NCBI GenBank assembly: GCA_905214725.1
Contig: CAJMNH010000001.1
Span: forward strand, 124,001-188,000
Direction: 5' to 3'
Length of the DNA: 64,000 nt
From: an uncultured bacterium
Lineage (GTDB): Bacteria > Bacteroidota > Bacteroidia > Bacteroidales > Rikenellaceae
How positions within the stretch are numbered: position 1 is the first letter of the stretch; each line of letters begins with the position of its first letter. The translations under genes and the position numbers were made by a program. This document shows positions 1 through 8,008 of this stretch, piece after piece. The notes beneath the pieces are model-generated. The model ran no database searches. It was not told the origin of the DNA and saw nothing but the letters and a program-made list of their open reading frames with translations.

Positions 1-3000
1 TCTATGATGCCGGAGAGGAGATACTCTCGGCCGATCCCAACGGCGGCGTATATCGGTATACGCTGACCAAATATTGGAAAGACGGCACGATTCATCCTGT
101 CTACGACCTTGCCGATGTGGCGTTCTTCGATGCACCGTTCGACATCTACAATTCCGGGGGCTCGACCGCTTGGAATCCGCACATGCGTATTTCTTACGGT
201 TATGACGACAGTCGGGGAAAGCTTTATCTAGAAATTTATTGTCCACCCAATCTCTCGGCTACGACGATAAGGAGCGCTACGAAACTGCGTTTTGACGATG
301 ACATGTCCATGGAGGTTCAACAGTCGGGCGGCGGCAAGGTATTGGTGCTGCCGGTTGTCTATACATATAATGAAGCGACAGCAAAGGTCGCAGCCCGCAT
401 TGACAATTCGCAACCCGATGTGGTCTATACGCTCTATCGCGACGGCATCAAACAGGTGGCGACACTCGGTGACGGTGGAACGATCTCGTTGCTGGCGCCG
501 AAAACGACCGGATATTATCATGTGACGGCCCTCTACGAAGAGAACGGCCTCAGCGCTTCCGCTGAAATGGAGGGTGCCAAATTCGTAGGCGGTTGTATGG
601 CAGTCTTGCCGACGGATCGTAACTGGATTTTCTCACAGACTTATAACTCGAACGACAAGCACGCCTATGACCTTACCTATTACGACGGTTTGGGCTATGC
701 CGAGCAGGAGATCGGCATCGGTGCCGTTGCAAACGGTACGGCTGATTTGGTACGGCCGATCGTTTATGACTTGCATCACCGTGAGGCGCGCAAATACCTG
801 CCATATGCCCGCACGAACGGAAACGGCGTTTACGATCCGCAGGCGATCACGCGTCAGGAGGCCTTCTATCGCAGTAAATTCAGTCTCGGCTCCGCTGCGC
901 CTTACGCCTTCGTTTTCGATGAATACGAGGCTTCGCCCATAGGACGCATCCTGCGATCGCGTAAACCGGGCCGTGAGTTCCAGACGGAAGAGCATTCGGT
1001 GCGCAATAATTATTTTGCCAACGGCGAATCCTCCGTTTCGCGACTCGATGTCGATCCGGCAACCAATACCCTGCATGTCAACGGATATTATGCGGCCAAT
1101 ATGCTTTCGGGTGTGCGAACAACCGACGAGGACGGCGCAGTTGCCGTTACCTACACCGACAAGGAGGGGCATGCCGTTTACGAAGAGCGGCAATTGCGGG
1201 GAGAGGGCAATACCGTCGATCGCATCGTCACGCGCTACGTCTACGACGACTGTGGGCGACTGGCGTGGGTCGTAACGCCCGAAGGCGTCGACAGACTTGT
1301 ACAAGGACAGACCTACGCCAGCACGAGCGATGTGGCGCGCAACTACTGCTATGTTTACACCTATGACGAACGCGGCCGTCAGATTGAAAAGCGGATGCCG
1401 GGCCGTGCACCGGAGTATATGGTCTATGATCGGGGCGACCGCCTCGTGATGTCGCAGGACGGCAACATGCGGGCGAAAAAACAGTGGATGATCTACAAGT
1501 ACGATTATCTCAATCGACCGACACAGCAATCACTGGCGACGGACACCTCCACGACCGATCAGACCCTGCGCTACAAGGAGTTCTGTGAAGCATTCGCCTC
1601 TCAGAATCCGCCAGCGCTCTATACAGGGACTTCGACGCTGGTGCGGAAATACGCCTATGATCATTATAACCGAGTTCCCGATGCTGCGCTTGGGTTCGAA
1701 CACGTCGACGGCCTGACGCGCGAAAACGGCGTGTCGTTGCAGGACGTCGAGGTTCATGGTCTTCCGGTCTACGAACAATTGGCGGTGCTGACCGACAACG
1801 GAATCCGCAACTACCACGACCGAGCCTATTATTACGATTATAAAGGTCGGATCATCCAACAAGTCGAGAAGATAAGTTCGACCGAGATTCTCCGCACGAC
1901 CAGCAAATACGATCTAGCGGGAAATCTGCTGGCGCAACGCGAGAGTTACACGCAAGGAAATGCGACCAGCGTATTGAATCGCACCTTTGAATACGACACG
2001 CGCAACCGTCTGACGAAGGAGACGGCGCAGTACAACAATGGCGAGTTGGCAGTTGTAAATCATACATACGACAATCTGGGGCAACTCACGGGCACGACTT
2101 ACGGCACGGGAAGCCATGCTATTCACGAGACGATGGACTACAATCTGCAAGGGTGGCTGACCGGTAAAAATAACGAATTGTTCGAGATGAAATTAAACTA
2201 TTTCGAGGCATATCGAGACTGGCTCGAACCTCATTATTCGGGGAATATCTCGACTTGGATCTGGCAGCATAAACTCATTGACGGCATGGACGATGATTAC
2301 GAATATGCCTACGGGTATCGTTATGACGATCTGTCGAGACTGACCGCTGCCGAGCAATTTTATTGGGATATGGAAGGCCCGAACGACGATTGGACGGAAA
2401 ACGGCATCACCTATGACAAAAACAGCAATATTCTTACGTTGAACAGGTCGAGCCGATTGGAAGAGGATGATCGACAATTCGAGTTTTCATATATTGGAAA
2501 CCAACGAGATGAAGAATTAGGAGAAGGTCGAAGCTATATTTATGATGCCAATGGAAACATGACACAAGACGGAACGAATTATTTTTTAGTTTCATATAAT
2601 TTTCTTAACTTGCCATCATGGATGGATACCTACGCCGACTACACCAATATCTACGACTATTTGGTGGATGGTACGAAAATCCGACATGAAGCATGGGACG
2701 GCCGTAATCATGCATACAGGGGTTCTTTGGTATACAACAATGGGCAATTCGAAAGCGCGTCGTTCGGCGGCGGACGAATCGTCGGAACGAACAACGGTTT
2801 GGACTCTGAGGTGCACTATTTCCTGACGGACCATCTGGGCAGTACGCGTGTAGTGGCAAAGGTAACCCCGACAGGCCGTGCAGACCTCGACCGTAGAGAT
2901 TACTATCCCTTCGGTAAAGAGTGGAGACAAACCGATATGCCGGCCTCCGACAATCGGTATATGTTCTCCGGCAAAGAACGGAGCGACATCTGTTTGGAGA

Positions 3001-3779
3001 ACGACTATTCCAGTATCCTTCCGATTTATGATTTCGGCGCACGTAATTACTATCCAGAGGGCGTGTTCTTCTTGCAGCAAGATCCGTTGATGCACAAATA
3101 TTATCCTATCGGACAATATGTCTATTGTGCGGGGAATCCTGTAAAATATATCGATCCAGATGGAAACCACCCGGCAGCGGTTGTTGCTGCAGTTATGGTC
3201 AAAGCAGCTGTAACCCGTGCCGTAATAGGAGCGGCAATCGATATTACAGCACAAGTTGTAGCGTCACGACTTACAGGGAGTGAATGGAGTGAAACAATTC
3301 AAGGAATTGATTGGACGAGTGTTGGGACTGCTGCCGTAACATCCGCTCTTACGACACCCGGAGTATCTACAGGAGCTAAGATTGGTGGGGTAGCGCTCGA
3401 AGGCATCAATGCTGCGGTGGATTATTCTCAAAAGGATGGACTCCAATATCTTGGAAAAGGAAAATCAATGACTGATGTGGCAATAGATGCAGCAACGCCG
3501 GCTGTCGTAGATTTAGGAACAAAAAAATTTATTGGAACCTTCAGTAAATCGATTGCGAATGATTTGACCTCTAAATCAGCAGCAACGCTTTCCAAAGCAG
3601 CAAAGAACGAGTTGAAACAATTGCAAAAAATAGTAGATAGTAAAACGACAAAATTTGTAATAGGCCAATTCGGAAATCTATCTATGGGAATAGAATTCAG
3701 TATTTTAAAAGAAATGATTGAACCGGAGAATACGATTAAGAACGGAACGACAATTCAGGAGGATCATAAAAATGACTGA
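1..3779 (+). CDS. RHS repeat / DUF6443-type polymorphic toxin, 5' end outside window
   Basis: The reading frame is open from base 3 to the stop at 3777-3779, so the start lies upstream. The GTG at 117 is internal: the homologous gene at 27464 has about 250 further residues before this point. A DUF6443-like region begins near base 600 (NWIFSQTYNS, YYDGLGY), followed by many YD repeats (YVYDDCGRL, YDNLGQLTG). The RHS core is near 2810-3165 (FLTDHLGSTRVV, DYYPFGKEW, FLQQDPL, NPVKYIDPDG). After PDG at about 3165 the sequence changes character: a variable tip of about 200 residues, Ala-rich and partly hydrophobic, with lower GC. I see no catalytic motif in the tip. By family analogy the core forms a shell around a C-terminal toxin. 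The next gene overlaps it and is the natural immunity candidate. Confident for RHS, uncertain for the tip's activity. Confidence 0.9.
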   Translation, partial: YDAGEEILSADPNGGVYRYTLTKYWKDGTIHPVYDLADVAFFDAPFDIYNSGGSTAWNPHMRISYGYDDSRGKLYLEIYCPPNLSATTIRSATKLRFDDDMSMEVQQSGGGKVLVLPVVYTYNEATAKVAARIDNSQPDVVYTLYRDGIKQVATLGDGGTISLLAPKTTGYYHVTALYEENGLSASAEMEGAKFVGGCMAVLPTDRNWIFSQTYNSNDKHAYDLTYYDGLGYAEQEIGIGAVANGTADLVRPIVYDLHHREARKYLPYARTNGNGVYDPQAITRQEAFYRSKFSLGSAAPYAFVFDEYEASPIGRILRSRKPGREFQTEEHSVRNNYFANGESSVSRLDVDPATNTLHVNGYYAANMLSGVRTTDEDGAVAVTYTDKEGHAVYEERQLRGEGNTVDRIVTRYVYDDCGRLAWVVTPEGVDRLVQGQTYASTSDVARNYCYVYTYDERGRQIEKRMPGRAPEYMVYDRGDRLVMSQDGNMRAKKQWMIYKYDYLNRPTQQSLATDTSTTDQTLRYKEFCEAFASQNPPALYTGTSTLVRKYAYDHYNRVPDAALGFEHVDGLTRENGVSLQDVEVHGLPVYEQLAVLTDNGIRNYHDRAYYYDYKGRIIQQVEKISSTEILRTTSKYDLAGNLLAQRESYTQGNATSVLNRTFEYDTRNRLTKETAQYNNGELAVVNHTYDNLGQLTGTTYGTGSHAIHETMDYNLQGWLTGKNNELFEMKLNYFEAYRDWLEPHYSGNISTWIWQHKLIDGMDDDYEYAYGYRYDDLSRLTAAEQFYWDMEGPNDDWTENGITYDKNSNILTLNRSSRLEEDDRQFEFSYIGNQRDEELGEGRSYIYDANGNMTQDGTNYFLVSYNFLNLPSWMDTYADYTNIYDYLVDGTKIRHEAWDGRNHAYRGSLVYNNGQFESASFGGGRIVGTNNGLDSEVHYFLTDHLGSTRVVAKVTPTGRADLDRRDYYPFGKEWRQTDMPASDNRYMFSGKERSDICLENDYSSILPIYDFGARNYYPEGVFFLQQDPLMHKYYPIGQYVYCAGNPVKYIDPDGNHPAAVVAAVMVKAAVTRAVIGAAIDITAQVVASRLTGSEWSETIQGIDWTSVGTAAVTSALTTPGVSTGAKIGGVALEGINAAVDYSQKDGLQYLGKGKSMTDVAIDAATPAVVDLGTKKFIGTFSKSIANDLTSKSAATLSKAAKNELKQLQKIVDSKTTKFVIGQFGNLSMGIEFSILKEMIEPENTIKNGTTIQEDHKND

Positions 3780-4152
3780 TTCGGAAAAGAAAGAGATTCA
3801 AGAACTCCAAGCTAAAATGTTAGATAAATTAGGTTGGATAATTGCTGTGGCGGCTGTTATGTTCGGTATATGGATTTTTTTTATCAAAGGTCCAGATATT
3901 GACCGATCTCTTCGAGAACATGCAAAATACACAACTGCCTACATTAAACGGGTCGGGCCGGGAACAAAAGGAAAACCTACAGTAACATTAGTGTTTGAAT
4001 ATAATGGGGAAATCTATATTAGAGGAGTTCGTTATCGTCCCCGAGTTGAGACTTTCTCTATGCAACCGATTCGTGCAGGAGATTCGTGTGTAGTTGCATT
4101 CGACAGTTTGCATCCGAGGTATTGTACAATTTATAAAGATTTTAAACGGTAG
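3772..4152 (+). CDS. small membrane protein, candidate immunity to the RHS tip
   Basis: 126 residues from ATG 3772, which overlaps the last 8 bases of the RHS gene. An AGGAGG-like stretch at about 3757-3762 precedes it, unusual in this phylum, and supports this start over the in-frame ATG at 3718. A charged N-terminus is followed by one membrane segment (about residues 19-37, WIIAVAAVMFGIWIFFI) and then a soluble domain of about 85 residues rich in beta-type sequence. No named family is recognised. Overlap with the toxin gene, small size and AT-rich composition suggest co-transcription and an immunity role. An alternative is an unrelated small membrane protein swept along with the tip. Confidence 0.65.
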   Translation: MTDSEKKEIQELQAKMLDKLGWIIAVAAVMFGIWIFFIKGPDIDRSLREHAKYTTAYIKRVGPGTKGKPTVTLVFEYNGEIYIRGVRYRPRVETFSMQPIRAGDSCVVAFDSLHPRYCTIYKDFKR

Positions 4153-4321
4153 TTGTTAACGAGGCTGTTCAGTTTTTTGAGCAGCTTCGTTTACGTGATC
4201 GGTTTAAAAGACGGTACTTGGTTTCGGAAGAGGAGGCTTATTCCGTATTTAGACCACAAAGATTTACCTGTTTACTAAATGGGATTCTCCGAAAGTTGTA
4301 AAAGAATTAACTGTATAAAAA

Positions 4322-4354
4322 GCACAAAGACGACTTGTTTCGAGTCGTCTTTGC
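4322..4354. terminator. bidirectional terminator hairpin
   Basis: Strong inverted repeat (AAAGACGACT ... AGTCGTCTTT) between the convergent genes ending at 4152 and 4377. The rest of 4153-4376 shows no gene; a weaker imperfect hairpin lies at about 4161-4188. Confidence 0.7.
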
Positions 4355-4376
4355 GCTTATATTTCTTCGTATTGTC

Positions 4377-4952
4377 TTACCAATTCAAGTGACAGTGATG
4401 CCGCAGTGTTTGCAGGAGAACGGCAAGAAGCAATGCTGCGAGAATGTAGCATGCGGCGTAGAGGGCGATGCTGCGCAATCCTTTTAGGTGCGAAGCGCGG
4501 GTAAAGGCCAGCCAACCCCAGATCATACTCCAGATTCCGCACAAGACGGTGGTGCTGCTGACGACGGCAAAGCCGCCTGCCTGCATTATTTCGCGCAGCG
4601 GCGAAGCCGGACCGTTGCCGAGCGGCATGAGCCATGCGTAGAGCCATATGCTGACGGAATCCGCCGTAAGACGGGGAATTTGGGCGAAGAGAACGCCGCT
4701 GAAAAGCGCCGTCGCATCGGTCGATTGGCGGTTGAAGATGCGGTCGGCAGCATAGAGCAATACGGGCAGGCAAAATCCCTGCATCAGCACGACCAGCAGC
4801 TGACCGCCCAACTCGACCGTTTGGTTTTGGTAGATGCGTGCGCCCCAGACGGCAAAGCCGTATCCTACGGTTGCGAGCACTCCCCATGCAAGCTGCTTGC
4901 AGGGGGAAACGGCCTCGAATGGATTCAGCAGTTTTTTCAGCGCTCGTTCCAT
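4377..4952 (-). CDS. hypothetical multi-pass membrane protein
   Basis: 191 residues with about five hydrophobic segments (near residues 22-37, 48-68, 82-108, 125-147, 160-182), ending in a polar tail. The start codon lies inside the 3' end of the upstream sulfatase-like gene (16-base overlap), so the two are translated from one message. The overall look (short polar N-terminus, five-helix bundle) recalls Yip1-type membrane proteins, but I cannot assign a family. The coupling suggests a role next to the LTA-synthase-like enzyme in the inner membrane. Confidence 0.7.
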   Translation of the reverse strand: MERALKKLLNPFEAVSPCKQLAWGVLATVGYGFAVWGARIYQNQTVELGGQLLVVLMQGFCLPVLLYAADRIFNRQSTDATALFSGVLFAQIPRLTADSVSIWLYAWLMPLGNGPASPLREIMQAGGFAVVSSTTVLCGIWSMIWGWLAFTRASHLKGLRSIALYAACYILAALLLAVLLQTLRHHCHLNW

Positions 4953-6994
4953 TGCGAAGAGGTTTGATAAAATGAAATGGCGCGGGTGAGGTGCATGCTG
5001 TCGATTTCGTCCGTCCGTTCCAGTGCATAGGGATCCTCGTCATTCGGCCGCAGCAGAAACTGTTCCGTGCGGTTGACGGGCGAGAGCACCGTGAAGCGGT
5101 CGCCTTCGAGATAGCCCAAATCCTGATAAGTCGCGACGAATGCGCGTTCGCGGAAGTCGTCGTCGAGGATGTCGCGTCCGTAGAACCACGAATCGTAATC
5201 CATGCCGAGCAGCGAAAAGAGCGTAGGCATCAGATCGATCTGCGACGCGATTTTCGCGACGCTTTCCGGCTCGATCATGCCGGGTGCATAGATCATCGCC
5301 GGAATATGGTATTTTTCAAGCGGAATCTCGGTTTTTCCGGCGCTCGATGCGCAGTGATCGGCCGTGATGACGAAAACCGTATTGGCGAACCACGGCTGGC
5401 GACTCGCTTCGTCGAGGAATTGCCCCAACGCATAGTCGCTGTACATCACTCCGCCGGCGCGTGATTTGGCGTCGTTGGGAATCGGAATACGCCCTGCGGG
5501 ATAGGTGTAGGGCCGGTGGTTGCTGACGCTCATGATGTGGGCGAAGAAAGGCCGCCCGCTTTGCGCCCGTTCGCTGACCGTACGGATTGCCTTTGCGTAG
5601 GAGTCTTCGTCGCAAACGCCCCAGATGTTTTGGAAGGTGATCTCATCGGGCGAATAGCTCTTTTGATCGACGATTTCGTAGCCGTTGCCGCCGAAGAAGG
5701 TCTCCATGTTGTCGAAATAGCTGTTGCCGCCGTAGAAATAGAGCACGTCGTAGCCTTTGTCGTGCAACATGGCGCCAGTGGAGTGCATGCCGGCGTTGCG
5801 GGGGCGTTTGATGATGCTCTGTCCCGGGCAGGGCGGCAGCGACAGCGTCACGGCTTCCAGTCCGCGTACCGTGCGGTTGCCCGTTGCGAAGAGCCGGTCG
5901 AAGACCAGCGACTTGCCGCAGAGCGAATCCAGTCGGGGCGTCAGCGTGTCGGGATTTCCGTAGCGCGCCATGAACGATGCGCTCATGCTTTCGAGCGTCA
6001 CCAGTACGATGTTGGGATGCCGTTCTTCACCCGGGGAGTCGACGGATTGACGATTCTGTCCCTCGCTCCGATATTCGTTGTGGACGAGGGCTGCGGCCTC
6101 GGCTTCGGGCAGCGTGCGGTAGAATTGCGCGTAATCGAGTTCGTTTTTCAGAAAGGCCTCGTAGAACTTGTAGAGACCGTTGGCCTGCAACTCGTTGTAA
6201 TAGACGTTGTCGCTCGTCTGAAACCGCGTGTTGAAGGGCAGCAGCCACAGAGCGACGCCGACCATCGCCAGATAGATCGGCGAGGCGGCGAGTTTCCACC
6301 CGCCGCTTTTGAACGCTTCGGTTTCGCGGATATCGCGTCGGAAGAGCCGCCATGTCACGGCGATCGTCACGGCGACGATCAGCGTTGCCAGCGGAATGAT
6401 GGGGTAGGATTCCATGATGTTGCCCACCACCTCGTTCGTGTAGACCAGATAATCAACCGCAATAAAGTTATAGCGGACTCCGAATTCGTTCCAAAAATAG
6501 TATTCGCTGACGGCGTTGAAGAGAATCGCGCCGACGTAGATCGTGAGCAGGGCGGCGAACCACGCCTTCGACCACAGCGGTTGCAGCCGCCGCCAGAAAA
6601 GCCGCAGGGCGAAGCTTCCGGCCCAATAGCCCAGCACGATCGAGGCGACGAGCGGCGCCGCGCTGCCGTATTCGTCGAAGATCGTATTGCAGAAGGCGAC
6701 GTAACAGAATGCTGCGACCAGCGCGCCGAGCAGAATGTACCCCGTCGGACGACTGTATTTCCATTTCGAGAGCGAGAGCATGAAGACCCACAGGAATGCA
6801 TAGCCGACGGTCAGGGCCGCGAGATCGTTGACGGCTCCCAGCCCGAAGACGGCGATCCATTGAAGGAAACTGAAACCCAGTTCGGAAGTCTGCTCGTTGA
6901 AGAGCAGGACGATGCGCAGCAGCGTGCAGACGACGAGCGTCAACAGCGCCAGCCGCAGGTAGATTCCAAAGAAACGTTTCAAATTATTCGACAT
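4937..6994 (-). CDS. LTA synthase-family sulfatase / phosphoglycerol transferase-like membrane protein
   Basis: 685 residues. About five N-terminal membrane segments (to residue ~260) are followed by an alkaline-phosphatase-superfamily domain outside the inner membrane. Family landmarks are visible: VTLESMSASF with the metal-binding Glu (about residue 335), TGNRTVRG with the presumed nucleophile Thr (about 373), VITADHCASS with Asp/His ligands and a later KYHIP His. In Gram-positives the family polymerises glycerol phosphate. In Bacteroidota relatives may transfer phosphoglycerol or phosphoethanolamine-like groups to envelope glycans or lipids; the substrate here is unknown. It is the first gene of a two-gene unit with the 4377-4952 membrane protein. 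Length and motifs are complete. Confidence 0.88.
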   Translation of the reverse strand: MSNNLKRFFGIYLRLALLTLVVCTLLRIVLLFNEQTSELGFSFLQWIAVFGLGAVNDLAALTVGYAFLWVFMLSLSKWKYSRPTGYILLGALVAAFCYVAFCNTIFDEYGSAAPLVASIVLGYWAGSFALRLFWRRLQPLWSKAWFAALLTIYVGAILFNAVSEYYFWNEFGVRYNFIAVDYLVYTNEVVGNIMESYPIIPLATLIVAVTIAVTWRLFRRDIRETEAFKSGGWKLAASPIYLAMVGVALWLLPFNTRFQTSDNVYYNELQANGLYKFYEAFLKNELDYAQFYRTLPEAEAAALVHNEYRSEGQNRQSVDSPGEERHPNIVLVTLESMSASFMARYGNPDTLTPRLDSLCGKSLVFDRLFATGNRTVRGLEAVTLSLPPCPGQSIIKRPRNAGMHSTGAMLHDKGYDVLYFYGGNSYFDNMETFFGGNGYEIVDQKSYSPDEITFQNIWGVCDEDSYAKAIRTVSERAQSGRPFFAHIMSVSNHRPYTYPAGRIPIPNDAKSRAGGVMYSDYALGQFLDEASRQPWFANTVFVITADHCASSAGKTEIPLEKYHIPAMIYAPGMIEPESVAKIASQIDLMPTLFSLLGMDYDSWFYGRDILDDDFRERAFVATYQDLGYLEGDRFTVLSPVNRTEQFLLRPNDEDPYALERTDEIDSMHLTRAISFYQTSSQWNER

Positions 6995-7017
6995 GAATTT
7001 ACATGAATAGGTCTGAC

Positions 7018-7054
7018 AATGCCCGAAGCAGATGTAACGGCTGCTTCGGGCATT
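7018..7054 (-). terminator. terminator hairpin after the 7079-7684 gene
   Basis: Fourteen-base perfect stem, AATGCCCGAAGCAG paired with CTGCTTCGGGCATT around a nine-base loop, in the short gap between two minus-strand genes. Confidence 0.65.
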
Positions 7055-7078
7055 GATAGATACGGTCGATCGGGCGAA

Positions 7079-7684
7079 TTATTGTACATTGTCCTTGAGC
7101 TGCCGCCAGAACGATGCGTCTACGGCAAGTCCTACCGACATGATAACGGCAAAGACGGCGAGCATGACGACGAACGTAATGAATCCGACGTCGATCGCCG
7201 CGCAGATCCATGTGAAGATGCCTGCGACGATATAGGCTGCGATCACGAATACCAGCAGGACGAAGAATATCGTCCATTTGCTGCCGTAGGTCGCTTCGTT
7301 GCTGGCCGAGAGCGCCTGCATCGGATTCTTTTTCTTCTCGAAGAGGAAATAGTAGGCAAGGCTCCATGCGATCGAAAGCACGATGCCCGGTACGATCATG
7401 AACATCATGGCAATGAAGATGGGAATGATCATCAGTCCGGTCGTGATGAGAAAATCGCCCATGTATTTGCGGTACTTGGCGTCGAAGATGCTCAGAGGAG
7501 AAATAACATTGCCCTTGGCCAGTTCGATCGGCAGTATGTTGATGGCGATCGTAGTTCCGACGTTGATGTAGGGAACCCAGATCGTGAGCAGCCACAATGC
7601 GACGCAGCCGATGATCGACGGCGCATTCTTCACGCCGATTTCCAATGCTTCGGCGAAGGTAAGTCGGAAAGATACTTTGTTCAT
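7079..7684 (-). CDS. hypothetical integral membrane protein
   Basis: 201 residues with about five to six hydrophobic helices (near residues 22-50, 78-112, 135-160, 163-187). The pattern (long amphipathic N-terminus, then helix pairs with Pro and Gly such as MIVPGIVLSIAWSLAYYFLFE) resembles the uncharacterised membrane domains of the DUF975 / glycerophosphodiesterase-membrane-domain group, but I cannot assign it firmly. It stands alone, with a hairpin terminator downstream and about 320 bases of gene-free DNA upstream. Function unknown; inner membrane location predicted. Confidence 0.7.
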   Translation of the reverse strand: MNKVSFRLTFAEALEIGVKNAPSIIGCVALWLLTIWVPYINVGTTIAINILPIELAKGNVISPLSIFDAKYRKYMGDFLITTGLMIIPIFIAMMFMIVPGIVLSIAWSLAYYFLFEKKKNPMQALSASNEATYGSKWTIFFVLLVFVIAAYIVAGIFTWICAAIDVGFITFVVMLAVFAVIMSVGLAVDASFWRQLKDNVQ

Positions 7685-8008
7685 ACACGTTTGTTTTTGA
7701 GAGTGATTATTTATGCGGAATTCGGTTGTTTAGGTCATTTGCAGTTACCGCAGAGCCGGGTGCAGATCGATAAAACGAGCGTAGTTACATGGTTTCTGCC
7801 TGTTTTCGTTAGGTATTCCGGTCGAATTTTCGGATTGGTAGACGAATATTGAACGGAATAACAAGAGACAAAAATATGTTTTTTTGGCCGCCGTGCAAAA
7901 TATTTGAGTTATTATTTATCTGCCGGATTTTCGATTTTGCGTTTTACGAAAAGGTGCGTATTGCGAACGAACTCCCGCAATACGCATCTTTTGAAATTAA
8001 GAAGGTCG
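7685..8008. other. gene-free stretch
   Basis: 324 bases with no convincing ORF. It should hold the promoter of the minus-strand gene starting at 7684, although I see no clear TAnnTTTG box, and it holds the terminator of the next minus-strand gene at 7953-7988. The middle (about 7850-7950) is AT-rich. Confidence 0.5.
7953..7988 (-). terminator. terminator hairpin after the 8009-9628 lipoprotein gene
   Basis: Thirteen-base stem (GATGCGTATTGCG on the minus strand) with one wobble pair and a ten-base loop. On the minus strand it is followed by a short U-rich stretch. Confidence 0.7.

Noticed and set aside
117..119. GTG as the start of the first RHS gene
   Set aside because: The frame is open to base 3 with sequence matching the interior of the homologous gene, so the start lies outside the window.
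5516..7006. Long plus-strand ORF of 496 codons
   Set aside because: Lies entirely opposite the LTA-synthase-like gene, with low-complexity Arg/Glu/Asp-rich protein typical of a GC-rich antisense shadow.
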